DNA from: JANTGF01 sp033791445
Lineage (GTDB): Bacteria > Bacteroidota > Bacteroidia > Bacteroidales > VadinHA17
Assembly (NCBI GenBank): GCA_033791445.1
Contig: JASJGS010000044.1
Coordinates: 11,882-75,881, forward strand
Length of the DNA stretch: 64,000 bases
Direction of reading: 5' to 3'
Shown here one piece after another: positions 17,042 through 24,575 of the stretch. Every line of letters starts with the position of its first letter. Position 1 is the first letter of the stretch. The position numbers and the translations under genes are program-made. The notes under the pieces were generated by a model. It had not been told where the DNA came from. It made no database searches and saw nothing but the letters and a program-made list of their open reading frames with translations.

Positions 17042-17269
17042 TTATTTTAGACTTTTTGATTCTTTCAGATCAATCTTATACACTCCCTTAACCCTAAATT
17101 GCCCTTCGACCATTACTTTATCACCCAAATTATAATCACCGGGTTCTGTAATATTTAACAGAATCCATTCTGGTTTGCAAATTATTTTAATAGTGGTAGA
17201 TTCATCCTGGTCTAATATTTCCAGAATTTCACCTTTCAGAGAGAAAGTATCTGCCTTCATTGCAGACAT
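17042..17269 (-). CDS. small beta-rich (OB-fold-like) protein, first gene of hydrogenase operon
   Basis: This 75-residue protein begins at the ATG at 17269; an alternative ATG three codons later gives MKADTFSLKGEILE. The sequence alternates charged and hydrophobic residues in short strands (FSLKGEILEILDQ, TTIKIICKPEWILLNI, LGDKVMVEGQFRVKGVYKI), which suggests a small five-stranded barrel such as an OB fold. It has no signal peptide and one Cys. It is the first gene after the sigma-54 promoter at 17305-17319 and lies 37 bp before the small subunit. I do not recognise a named family. A chaperone or assembly role for the hydrogenase is an inference from position only. Confidence 0.7.
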   Translation of the reverse strand: MSAMKADTFSLKGEILEILDQDESTTIKIICKPEWILLNITEPGDYNLGDKVMVEGQFRVKGVYKIDLKESKSLK

Positions 17270-17304
17270 AATTAAATGCTTAGGGTTTAATGGAATAGTT
17301 TAAG

Positions 17305-17319
17305 GCAACTTGTGTGCCA
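17305..17319 (-). promoter_or_regulatory. sigma-54 (-24/-12) promoter of the hydrogenase operon
   Basis: On the minus strand the sequence is TGGCAC, five bases (ACAAG), TTGC, which matches the sigma-54 consensus TGGCAC-N5-TTGC exactly. The predicted start of transcription is near 17294, about 25 bp before the first ATG. A sigma-54 activator gene lies immediately upstream (17501-18481). Confidence 0.88.
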
Positions 17320-17421
17320 TGATTTATGTGTATTCTATATTCAATTGTACTTCTCAATACAGTTGGTCATTTAGCAGGTATTTGATTTTAATACAAATGG
17401 ATTTCTTGTCTGAAAATTATT

Positions 17422-17449
17422 TCTAATCTGCGGATTTCCGCAGATTAGA
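17422..17449. promoter_or_regulatory. palindromic candidate upstream activator site
   Basis: Two perfect 13-bp arms (TCTAATCTGCGGA and its complement) are separated by TT. The centre at 17435.5 is about 140 bp upstream of the predicted sigma-54 start site, the usual position for an enhancer bound by a Fis-type activator. It also lies about 50 bp past the activator's stop, so a terminator role is possible, but neither strand has a proper T-tract after it. Confidence 0.65.
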
Positions 17450-17500
17450 CTACATGATTCCGTTGATGTTTTGTAAGGTGTGAATTAACTGATGTTGAAT

Positions 17501-18481
17501 TTATAGCTTGTTTTCGCAAGCAGTGGTATGAATGTATTTCCTCATCTTATCCCGAAAAGTTGAAAGACTTAATCCTAATCTTTTGGCTGCCTCTGATTGG
17601 TTTCCATTCGATTCTTTCAGTGTTTCCTTGATCAGGTTAGATTCAACACAATGAACAATCTGGTTAAAATTGAAATTCTCATTGATAAAGCAGAGATTGC
17701 AAGCTCTAACAATTTGAATTAAAGGAGATTCTTTATTAAACTCATTAGGTAGGTCTGAAATTTTTATTTCATCAGAACTTATGAGTGACATTCTTTGTAT
17801 CACATTACGTAATTCACGAACATTGCCTGGCCAGGGATGGTTAATTATTGCAACCATAGCCTCAGCTGATACTTTCAAGGCTTTATCAGGGGAAAACATT
17901 TTGATAAAATGGTCCACCAGCAAGGGAATATCGTCTCTGCGTTCACGGAGAGGAGGAATTTCAACAGGTATAACATTAATTCTGTAATACAGATCATCAC
18001 GGAACAGCTTACGTTGCACCATTTCTTTGAGATCTACCTTAGATGCTGAAATTAAACGGATATCAATGTGAATTGGACGTGTTCCGCCTACTCGCATTAA
18101 TTCTCTGGCTTCCAAAACCCTTAAAAGCTTGGCTTGAATTTCAAGCGGGACATCATCAATATCATCCAAGAACAAAGTTCCTCCATCGGCAATTTCAAAT
18201 AGACCTTTCTTTAGCCTATGAGCACTGGTAAATGAACCCTGCTCATGGCCAAACAATTCACTTGCCATGAGATCTGATGGCATGGCTGAAAGACCAATTC
18301 GTACAAATGAGTTTTGAGACCGGTTGCTTGTTCGATGAATATATTCTGCTAAGACCTCTTTGCCTACTCCGGTTTCACCAATTAATAGGACTGAGCTATT
18401 TGACTCTGTTGTTTTTTTAGCAAAGTCAATGATAGCAAGCATCTTCTCATTTTTCGTTATAATGGAAAGAGGTCCGCGCAT
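17501..18481 (-). CDS. sigma-54-dependent transcriptional activator lacking a sensor domain
   Basis: This 326-residue enhancer-binding protein starts almost directly with the AAA+ domain: Walker A GETGVGKE at 35-42, Walker B GGTLFLDDID, and arginine-finger region LMRVGG. It ends with a Fis-type helix-turn-helix (KESNGNQSEAAKRLGLSLST). No receiver, GAF or PAS domain precedes the AAA+ module, unlike HoxA/HupR hydrogenase regulators. The sigma-54-contacting loop is GSFTSA (82-87) instead of GAFTGA; the essential Phe and Thr remain. It sits between hypE and the hydrogenase operon on the same strand, with a perfect sigma-54 promoter 180 bp past its stop, so control of the hydrogenase genes is the natural reading. 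Its activity must be set by level, by a partner or by its own unrecognised segment. Confidence 0.92.
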   Translation of the reverse strand: MRGPLSIITKNEKMLAIIDFAKKTTESNSSVLLIGETGVGKEVLAEYIHRTSNRSQNSFVRIGLSAMPSDLMASELFGHEQGSFTSAHRLKKGLFEIADGGTLFLDDIDDVPLEIQAKLLRVLEARELMRVGGTRPIHIDIRLISASKVDLKEMVQRKLFRDDLYYRINVIPVEIPPLRERRDDIPLLVDHFIKMFSPDKALKVSAEAMVAIINHPWPGNVRELRNVIQRMSLISSDEIKISDLPNEFNKESPLIQIVRACNLCFINENFNFNQIVHCVESNLIKETLKESNGNQSEAAKRLGLSLSTFRDKMRKYIHTTACENKL

Positions 18482-18554
18482 TACAGTTTTGTTATTGAAA
18501 TTAAACTGTAATATACTGATTTTTTTTAAATTACTGTTAATTATTTAACAGTAA
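18481..18554. promoter_or_regulatory. two inverted repeats upstream of the sigma-54 activator
   Basis: TTACAGTTT (18481-18489) pairs with AAACTGTAA (18503-18511). TTACTGTTAA (18531-18540) pairs with TTAACAGTAA (18545-18554). Both are perfect and share an ACTGT/ACAGT core. They occupy the 75 bp before the activator's ATG and may be operators controlling its level. Confidence 0.45.
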
Positions 18555-18651
18555 AATTGGATTTTAATCTCAAGTTTACTAGATAGACTATTAGATTTAC
18601 CTGAATTGTAGTTCTGAAAAGGGGGATAGAATATATACGAATATCACGATT

Positions 18652-19692
18652 TTAACAAATCCTGGGTAGCTGTTCTCCGGAAATCATATCAACAATCCGG
18701 GTACTACCTATACTCGTTTTCATTCGCACCATTCGCTTCATTTCTGAGCTGACAGATCCAATTATTGAAGAATCTCGTCCGGCAGGATGTCTCCTCATTG
18801 TCTCCAGGATTTGTTCGCTATACTCTTCAGGGACGATGATTAGTATTTTCCCTTCATTGGCTATGTATAGAGGATCAAGTCCCAGAATCTCGCAGGCACC
18901 TTTTACCTGCTCGGAAATAGGGATATCTTTTTCATTTATCTCAATCCCTACATTGGCAGTTTTGGCAATTTCATTTAAGGCACTGGAAATGCCACCGCGG
19001 GTAGGGTCACGAAGTACATGGACCTCCCTGGTAACACTGTAAACTTCATTCATAAGATCATTTAAAGGCATGGTATCGCTAATAATTGAGGTTTCGAACT
19101 CAAGGCCTTCACGGGAGGACATAATGGCTACCCCATGTTCAGCAATTTTACCATTGATTATTACAACATCCCCGGCTTGTGCCCGTTTTGGCCCAATGTT
19201 AATATTAGCTGGAATATGGCCAATTCCAGAAGTGTTGATGAATATTTTATCGCCTTTTCCCTTATCCACCACTTTAGTATCGCCTGTTACTACCTGGACA
19301 CCTGCTATCTTGGCCGCTTTTCCAATGGATTGAACTATCTGCCAGAGTTCTTCCATGGAAAATCCTTCTTCAATTATCATTCCGAGGGAAAGGTAACGAG
19401 GAACAGCACCACAACATACCAGGTCATTTACAGTACCATTAACTGCCAGGTCTCCAATGTCTCCGCCTGGAAAAAAAATGGGATTTACTACAAAAGAGTC
19501 GGTTGAAAAAGCAAGCTTTCCAGGAAGATCAAATATGGCTCCATCATGCCCTTCATTTAAAAGGGGGTTTGATAGTTCTGGAAGGAACATCTTTTCAATC
19601 AATTGATTAGAAAGACTTCCACCTCCACCATGAGCCATGGTTACCTGGTCGTAGTTGGTTATTGGAACCGGACATGATACGTTTAAATCCAT
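18652..19692 (-). CDS. hypE: hydrogenase maturation protein HypE
   Basis: This 346-residue protein makes the cyanide ligands of the hydrogenase iron: the carbamoyl group on its C-terminal Cys is dehydrated to a thiocyanate. The glycine-rich start (VTMAHGGGGSLSN), the GDIGDLAVNGTVNDL and VTGDTKVV motifs of the AIR-synthase fold, and the strict C-terminus PRIC with Cys346 last are all present. It follows hypD after 48 bp and precedes the sigma-54 activator. HypF, which supplies the carbamoyl group, is not in the window. Confidence 0.97.
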   Translation of the reverse strand: MDLNVSCPVPITNYDQVTMAHGGGGSLSNQLIEKMFLPELSNPLLNEGHDGAIFDLPGKLAFSTDSFVVNPIFFPGGDIGDLAVNGTVNDLVCCGAVPRYLSLGMIIEEGFSMEELWQIVQSIGKAAKIAGVQVVTGDTKVVDKGKGDKIFINTSGIGHIPANINIGPKRAQAGDVVIINGKIAEHGVAIMSSREGLEFETSIISDTMPLNDLMNEVYSVTREVHVLRDPTRGGISSALNEIAKTANVGIEINEKDIPISEQVKGACEILGLDPLYIANEGKILIIVPEEYSEQILETMRRHPAGRDSSIIGSVSSEMKRMVRMKTSIGSTRIVDMISGEQLPRIC

Positions 19693-19740
19693 TACAATTT
19701 ATTATTATGTTTTATTACTCCTGGCAGTTTACAATTAAGT

Positions 19741-20832
19741 TTAATCCTGTCGTTTTTTATAATGGAAATATGCTGCACAGGCACCCTCCGATGAAACCAT
19801 TGGAGCTCCGAGGGGGTTTTCAGGAGTGCATTTCTTTCCAAATGCTGGACAATCTGTAGGCTTTTTAAATCCCTGTAAAACTTCACCTGCAATACACAAA
19901 GGGGACTCAGGGCTAGTAAATTCCTTTAAATCAAAAACCTTCTCTGCATCAAAATTTTCATACTCAGGTGAGATGGCAAATCCACTCTGCGGAATAACAC
20001 CGATACCACGCCATTTTCTATCAATAATTGTAAATACTTCATCCAAAACTTTTTGTGCTGGAATATTGCCACCTCTTGTTACTACTCTAGAATACTGATT
20101 TTCAACCTCAGCTTTCCCATTTTCAAGTTGCTTAACAGTAGCCAGGATTCCCTGGAGAATATCAACTGGTTCAAATCCAGTTATTACAATGGGGACATTA
20201 TATTTATTGGCCAGCGGAATGTATTGTTCGTAGCCCATAATGGTGCATACATGACCTGCTGCCAAAAAACCCTGAATTAAAGATCCTTGTGCCGATAAAA
20301 TAGCCTCAATCGCAGGAGGAACAAGTACATGGGAGCTAAGTATGGAAAAATTGGAAAGACCTCGCCGGTGGGCCTCGCGAACTGCCATAGCGTTTGCCGG
20401 TGCTGTGGTTTCAAAACCAACAGCAAAAAAAACTATTTTTTTATCTGGATTTTGTTCCGCCAGCTTAACTGCATCCAGTGGGGAGTATACCATGCGTACA
20501 TCACCACCCTCAGCTTTTACCTTAAGCAAATCATTTTTGGAACCAGGTACTCTCAGCATATCCCCAAAGGAGGTGAAAATTACATCTTGCCTTGAGGCAA
20601 TTATGATGGCTTTATCAATTAATTCAAGAGGAGTAACACATACTGGGCAACCTGGCCCATGTACCAGGCTTATATCAGAAGGCAAAAACTCTTCAAGATT
20701 GTATTTTAATATGGAATGCGTTTGTCCTCCACATATCTCCATGATGATCCATGGCCGTGTGACAAGCTTTTTTATCTCCTCAGAAATTTTTCTAACAAGT
20801 TCTAAATCACGGTATTCCTCTACGTATTTCAA
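19741..20832 (-). CDS. hypD: hydrogenase maturation protein HypD
   Basis: This 363-residue iron-sulfur scaffold, together with HypC, carries the Fe(CN)2CO unit. It has the family signatures MEICGGQTHSI (Cys34, His39), LVHGPGCPVCVTP and FFAVGFETTAPA, plus a cysteine-rich C-terminal region (CPAFGKKCTPENPLGAP) for the [4Fe-4S] cluster. The start codon is TTG at 20832. It is supported because LKYVEEYRD aligns with the usual beginning of HypD, and no in-frame ATG lies near. There is a 122-bp gap after hypC and a 48-bp gap before hypE. Confidence 0.97.
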   Translation of the reverse strand: MKYVEEYRDLELVRKISEEIKKLVTRPWIIMEICGGQTHSILKYNLEEFLPSDISLVHGPGCPVCVTPLELIDKAIIIASRQDVIFTSFGDMLRVPGSKNDLLKVKAEGGDVRMVYSPLDAVKLAEQNPDKKIVFFAVGFETTAPANAMAVREAHRRGLSNFSILSSHVLVPPAIEAILSAQGSLIQGFLAAGHVCTIMGYEQYIPLANKYNVPIVITGFEPVDILQGILATVKQLENGKAEVENQYSRVVTRGGNIPAQKVLDEVFTIIDRKWRGIGVIPQSGFAISPEYENFDAEKVFDLKEFTSPESPLCIAGEVLQGFKKPTDCPAFGKKCTPENPLGAPMVSSEGACAAYFHYKKRQD

Positions 20833-20954
20833 AACAATTAATTTATTTTTTGGAGATAAGAAATCGAGTTAGTCAATTTTGACTTAAAACCCTTCGTCTA
20901 TAGTATTTGATGTAATGTATGACCGGGTCAATCCAGTTTGAAAATGGATTATTA

Positions 20955-21215
20955 TTAGCTTTTTACCTCATTATCTTCTTCATCCAACAACCTTTCCATT
21001 TCGTCAAAAGTTTCCAGGCTTAAACGGGCTTCCTCTTCATCTAACTTACTTAGAGCCATCCCTGCGTGGGCAATTATATAATCATCAATACCGGCTTCCG
21101 GCAACCATTGAATACAAATGTCTTTTATTACCCCACCAAAACTTACTTTTGCCATCCTTAAATCGGGGTTACTGGTATCAATTGAAACGATTTTTCCTGG
21201 AACTGCTAAACACAT
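20955..21215 (-). CDS. hypC: hydrogenase maturation chaperone HypC
   Basis: This 86-residue chaperone passes the Fe(CN)2CO group from HypD to the large subunit. The N-terminus MCLAVPGKIVSID carries the essential Cys2, exposed once Met1 is removed. The body is a small OB-like barrel, and the acidic C-terminal helix (EEEARLSLETFDEMERLLDE) is usual for the family. It is the first hyp gene here, 92 bp after the sugar kinase stop on the same strand. HypA, HypB and HypF are not found in the window. Confidence 0.96.
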   Translation of the reverse strand: MCLAVPGKIVSIDTSNPDLRMAKVSFGGVIKDICIQWLPEAGIDDYIIAHAGMALSKLDEEEARLSLETFDEMERLLDEEDNEVKS

Positions 21216-21307
21216 ATCGAAATTTGTTTAAAAGTATAATTATAAAAATCCACCTCAAAAGTAAAAAGATTAATGCAAAAACCGGCAATAGAGAACAAAT
21301 CAGTAAA

Positions 21308-22408
21308 TTAATCCTCCCCAACAATCTGTTTAATAATCTCCTGCATTTGATTGAATTGTTCCTCCATACTTGAAACAAGCTTGAATTGAGCTCTTGCGCG
21401 TTGAAGATTATGATGCTCATGATGAGTCTTGAAATAATTATCCCCATCAATGTAGTCTGTGAGAAACCGCAAACCAATAATGAAAGTCATCATCTTTCCA
21501 GAAAAAGCCAGATAATCTAATTCATTCTTTGTCAGGAAAGACTTTGTTTCACCGAGAAATCCTTTTGAATAGGCCTCAAATAGTTGAAGATCCATTTCTA
21601 CTTTTGACAGGTCTTTCTCATCCTCATTACCTGTGTTGGTAGAAGTGCGTATTGAATCCCCAAAATCATAATGAATATAGCCTGGCATTACAGTATCAAG
21701 ATCAATAACACATAGACCCTTATCGTGTTCATTCAATAAAACATTATTAAATTTTGTGTCGTTGTGTGTAATACGCAGTGGAATTTTACCTTCTTCTCCA
21801 AGTCGCTGAATAGTAGTCATCTCTACCGCCCTTACTTCCACGAATTTAATCTCCGTAGCGGAAAGTTTTGCCCTGTTTTCCGGATCATTTTTAACAGTGT
21901 CAAAAAATGTGTCCAGACGTTTTTGCATATTGTGAAAATCAGGAATCGTTTCAAAAAGAGGTTCCCCTTTCAAGTCAGAAAGGAGGTATTGAAAACGGCC
22001 AAAAGTCTTCCCTCCTTCAAAAGCCTGTGATGGGTTTTCCACTCTGTCGTAACTACGATTTTTAATAAAAATGTAGAGTCGCCAATAGTTGCCCTCCAGA
22101 TCCTTGTAAAAAGGTAGGTTTTCAAGAGATGGAATTAAGGTAAGTGTCTCCCTGTCAGGATTTGATCCAGGGATTTCTTCTAGTTTATTCTTAAGATGGG
22201 TAGTTACCCTGAGAATATTGTCCTGTAAATTCGGTACATTTTTAAAAATCAAGTGGTTGATTCTTTGTAAAATGTAATCCGTAGCATCCCCCTCTTTTGT
22301 AGCAATCAGGAATGTGTCATTGATATGTCCTGATCCATAAGGCTTTCCTGACTCAAAAGAACCATCTGCTTTAAAATTCGAGAATATTTCCTTCAGATTA
22401 TATTTCAT
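21308..22408 (-). CDS. APH-fold sugar kinase, N-acetylhexosamine kinase-like
   Basis: This 366-residue protein belongs to the aminoglycoside-phosphotransferase fold. It has the catalytic loop ITHNDTKFNNVLL (HNDxKxxN), the metal-binding segment CVIDLDTVMPG and YDFGDSIRTSTN. Its N-terminus (FKADGSFESGKPYGSGHIND, TFLI) and overall size resemble NahK, the N-acetylhexosamine 1-kinase that phosphorylates GalNAc/GlcNAc at C1. It is the last of three same-strand genes: GH109-like protein, sodium:solute symporter, kinase. That order fits release, uptake and phosphorylation of GalNAc. Substrate is inferred; homoserine or choline kinase relatives share the fold, so this assignment is moderate. Confidence 0.75.
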   Translation of the reverse strand: MKYNLKEIFSNFKADGSFESGKPYGSGHINDTFLIATKEGDATDYILQRINHLIFKNVPNLQDNILRVTTHLKNKLEEIPGSNPDRETLTLIPSLENLPFYKDLEGNYWRLYIFIKNRSYDRVENPSQAFEGGKTFGRFQYLLSDLKGEPLFETIPDFHNMQKRLDTFFDTVKNDPENRAKLSATEIKFVEVRAVEMTTIQRLGEEGKIPLRITHNDTKFNNVLLNEHDKGLCVIDLDTVMPGYIHYDFGDSIRTSTNTGNEDEKDLSKVEMDLQLFEAYSKGFLGETKSFLTKNELDYLAFSGKMMTFIIGLRFLTDYIDGDNYFKTHHEHHNLQRARAQFKLVSSMEEQFNQMQEIIKQIVGED

Positions 22409-22432
22409 ATTGTATCAATAATTCTCAAAGCA

Positions 22433-22482
22433 TTTTCACATGGCATTGAAATGCATAAAAGCTTCTCGGAACCATGTGAAAA
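22433..22482. repeat. long inverted repeat between symporter and kinase genes
   Basis: TTTTCACATGG (22433-22443) and CCATGTGAAAA (22472-22482) are perfect 11-bp complements around a 28-base loop, which itself holds a small GCATT/AATGC hairpin. It may be an mRNA structure tuning symporter-versus-kinase expression. No T-tract supports termination. Confidence 0.5.
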
Positions 22483-22505
22483 CATTATATAAACTTTAAA
22501 ATAAT

Positions 22506-24386
22506 TTAGTCTGCCCGCAGTTTATTAAATGATTTGAAAAGGAAGAAAGTCCCAATTGCAGCAATACCTAATAGGATAAATCCCTGGCCAGGTTTCAAAT
22601 ATACGAAGCTGCCAATGGAAAATAGACTGGAATAAATAACTATTATACCAATGAAAACGAGTAATATTTGTATGGGCATTTCCCAGGCCAATCCTCGATC
22701 TTTCAGATCAACCGGATCTCCATCTTCATCAGCCTCTTTAACAACTTTTTTCCAACCCGGACCACCAGGACGAGTGAGACGATAAAAGCTTCGTAGTGTC
22801 TCTGTAGATTCAGGTTTGGTAAGGTAGGTAGTAGCAAGCCACATAATTGTTGTAGCAAAAACTGCAATAAGAAGCTTGATTGGAAAAACAGTGCTTGAAA
22901 GTGCCTTTTCCCCCATTTCGGCATAGTCAGCTGGTAATGGATAAATGCCTGAGAACATATCAGCCAGAGCCAGGTCATTAACCACAAAAACTAGAAGTAT
23001 TGCATTAATGGTGGCTATAAACATGGCTGAGATTTCCGACCAGGCATTAATTCGCCACCAAAACCAGCGCAGGAGATAAATGAGACCCGACCCTGCACCA
23101 CTCAAAAGGAGGATATTAAATGCCTGGGTAGCATCTTCAAGGTAAGCTAGAGCGATGAAGCCAGCCAGGATCATAAGCAGGACAGTCGAAATCCTACCCA
23201 TCAAAACAAGTTCTTTTTCAGAAGCTTCTGGTTTTACAAATCTTTTGTAAAAATCATTAACAATATAGGAAGATCCCCAGTTCAGGTGGGTGCCAATTGT
23301 AGACATATAAGCAGCTATGATAGAGGCTACTACCAGTCCCAGCCACCCGGGATTTAGTTTTGAAAGCATTACTGGATATGCAATATCATCCTTCAGGTAT
23401 GCATCAGTAATAGCCGGAAATTCAGCTTTGATAGAAGCAAGATCTGGATAAATAATCAGGGACGCCAGGGCAACAATAATCCATGGCCATGGCCGCAACG
23501 CATAGTGGGCAAAATTGAACAATAAAGTAGCACCAATTGCGTTTTTCTCATCTTTAGCTGCCAACATTCGCTGAGCAATATATCCACCGCCACCTGGTTC
23601 AGCACCCGGGTACCATACAGCCCACCATTGCACTGCAATGGGAATGATCAAGAGAGGTATAAACACTGATGGATCAGAGAAATTAGGAGTAAATGAAAGT
23701 TTATCCTGCAAGGCTGGATTACTTAAAAGGCCCGATAATCCACCTACTTCAGGCTGACGAACGGCAACCACAGCCGCCAAAACAGCACCAAACATGGCAA
23801 TCGAGTATTGAAAGAAATCGGCCCATATAACGCCTTTGAGACCACCCATTCCAGCATAAAGAACAACAACGATGGATGCCCCAACTACTGTTTGCCAGGG
23901 CTTAAGGTTTAGCATCACAGCCCCAATTTTTATAGCAGCAAGAGTTACTGTCGCCATAATTAAGACGTTGAAGAACAACCCCAGATAGATGGACCGAAAG
24001 CCACGAAGAAAGGCGGCTGGCTTTCCACCATATCTTTTTTCGTAAAATTCAAGATCTGTTAATACATTTGAGCGTCGCCATAACTTTGCGAAGATGAACA
24101 CTGTTACCATACCGGTAATAAGGAAGGCCCACCAGGCCCAGTTTTTTGCTACGCCGTTTTCACGCACCATTCCGGCTACCAGATTCGGCGTGTCAGCCGA
24201 GAAGGTACAAGCTACCATTGAGATACCCAATAACCACCATGGCATACCGCGACCACCCAGGAAAAATTCCGAAGTATTCTTACCTGCTGTTCTGGAGGCA
24301 ACCCATCCAATAGATAAAACAATAATAAAAAATACACCCACGATGGACCAATCGAGGTTATTCAATGCAATACTTGCTGTAATCAT
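22506..24386 (-). CDS. sodium:solute symporter (SSS family)
   Basis: This 626-residue membrane transporter couples substrate uptake to the sodium gradient. It opens with a helix (WSIVGVFFIIVLSIGWVAS), then the family segment TSEFFLGGRGMPWWLLG and the sodium-site region CTFSADTPNLVAGMV. About 13-15 hydrophobic helices follow. The length is at the large end of the family, with an extra charged loop near residue 560 (KKVVKEADEDGDPVDLKDRG) before the last two helices. It sits between the GH109-like gene and the APH-fold kinase, so the substrate is probably the sugar released by the GH109-like protein, most likely N-acetylgalactosamine, but this rests on context. Confidence 0.92.
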   Translation of the reverse strand: MITASIALNNLDWSIVGVFFIIVLSIGWVASRTAGKNTSEFFLGGRGMPWWLLGISMVACTFSADTPNLVAGMVRENGVAKNWAWWAFLITGMVTVFIFAKLWRRSNVLTDLEFYEKRYGGKPAAFLRGFRSIYLGLFFNVLIMATVTLAAIKIGAVMLNLKPWQTVVGASIVVVLYAGMGGLKGVIWADFFQYSIAMFGAVLAAVVAVRQPEVGGLSGLLSNPALQDKLSFTPNFSDPSVFIPLLIIPIAVQWWAVWYPGAEPGGGGYIAQRMLAAKDEKNAIGATLLFNFAHYALRPWPWIIVALASLIIYPDLASIKAEFPAITDAYLKDDIAYPVMLSKLNPGWLGLVVASIIAAYMSTIGTHLNWGSSYIVNDFYKRFVKPEASEKELVLMGRISTVLLMILAGFIALAYLEDATQAFNILLLSGAGSGLIYLLRWFWWRINAWSEISAMFIATINAILLVFVVNDLALADMFSGIYPLPADYAEMGEKALSSTVFPIKLLIAVFATTIMWLATTYLTKPESTETLRSFYRLTRPGGPGWKKVVKEADEDGDPVDLKDRGLAWEMPIQILLVFIGIIVIYSSLFSIGSFVYLKPGQGFILLGIAAIGTFFLFKSFNKLRAD

Positions 24387-24575
24387 AGAATTTATTATTT
24401 AGTAAAACATTATTTCCCTTGAAAGCCTATAATCTTTAGGAGAAAATGAATTGTATTAATAGCTAAAAAAATACTTGCAAATAAACTTTTTATTGAGACA
24501 AATTGAAATAAAATGATTTTATAAATTTGCTAATTGAAACTGATACCTGTTAATAGTTTCCTGTTAATGCCTGTC

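Noticed and set aside
17422..17449. Palindrome as terminator of the sigma-54 activator gene
   Set aside because: The stem is strong, but neither strand is followed by a T-run, and its distance from the sigma-54 promoter fits an enhancer better. Terminator function is not excluded.
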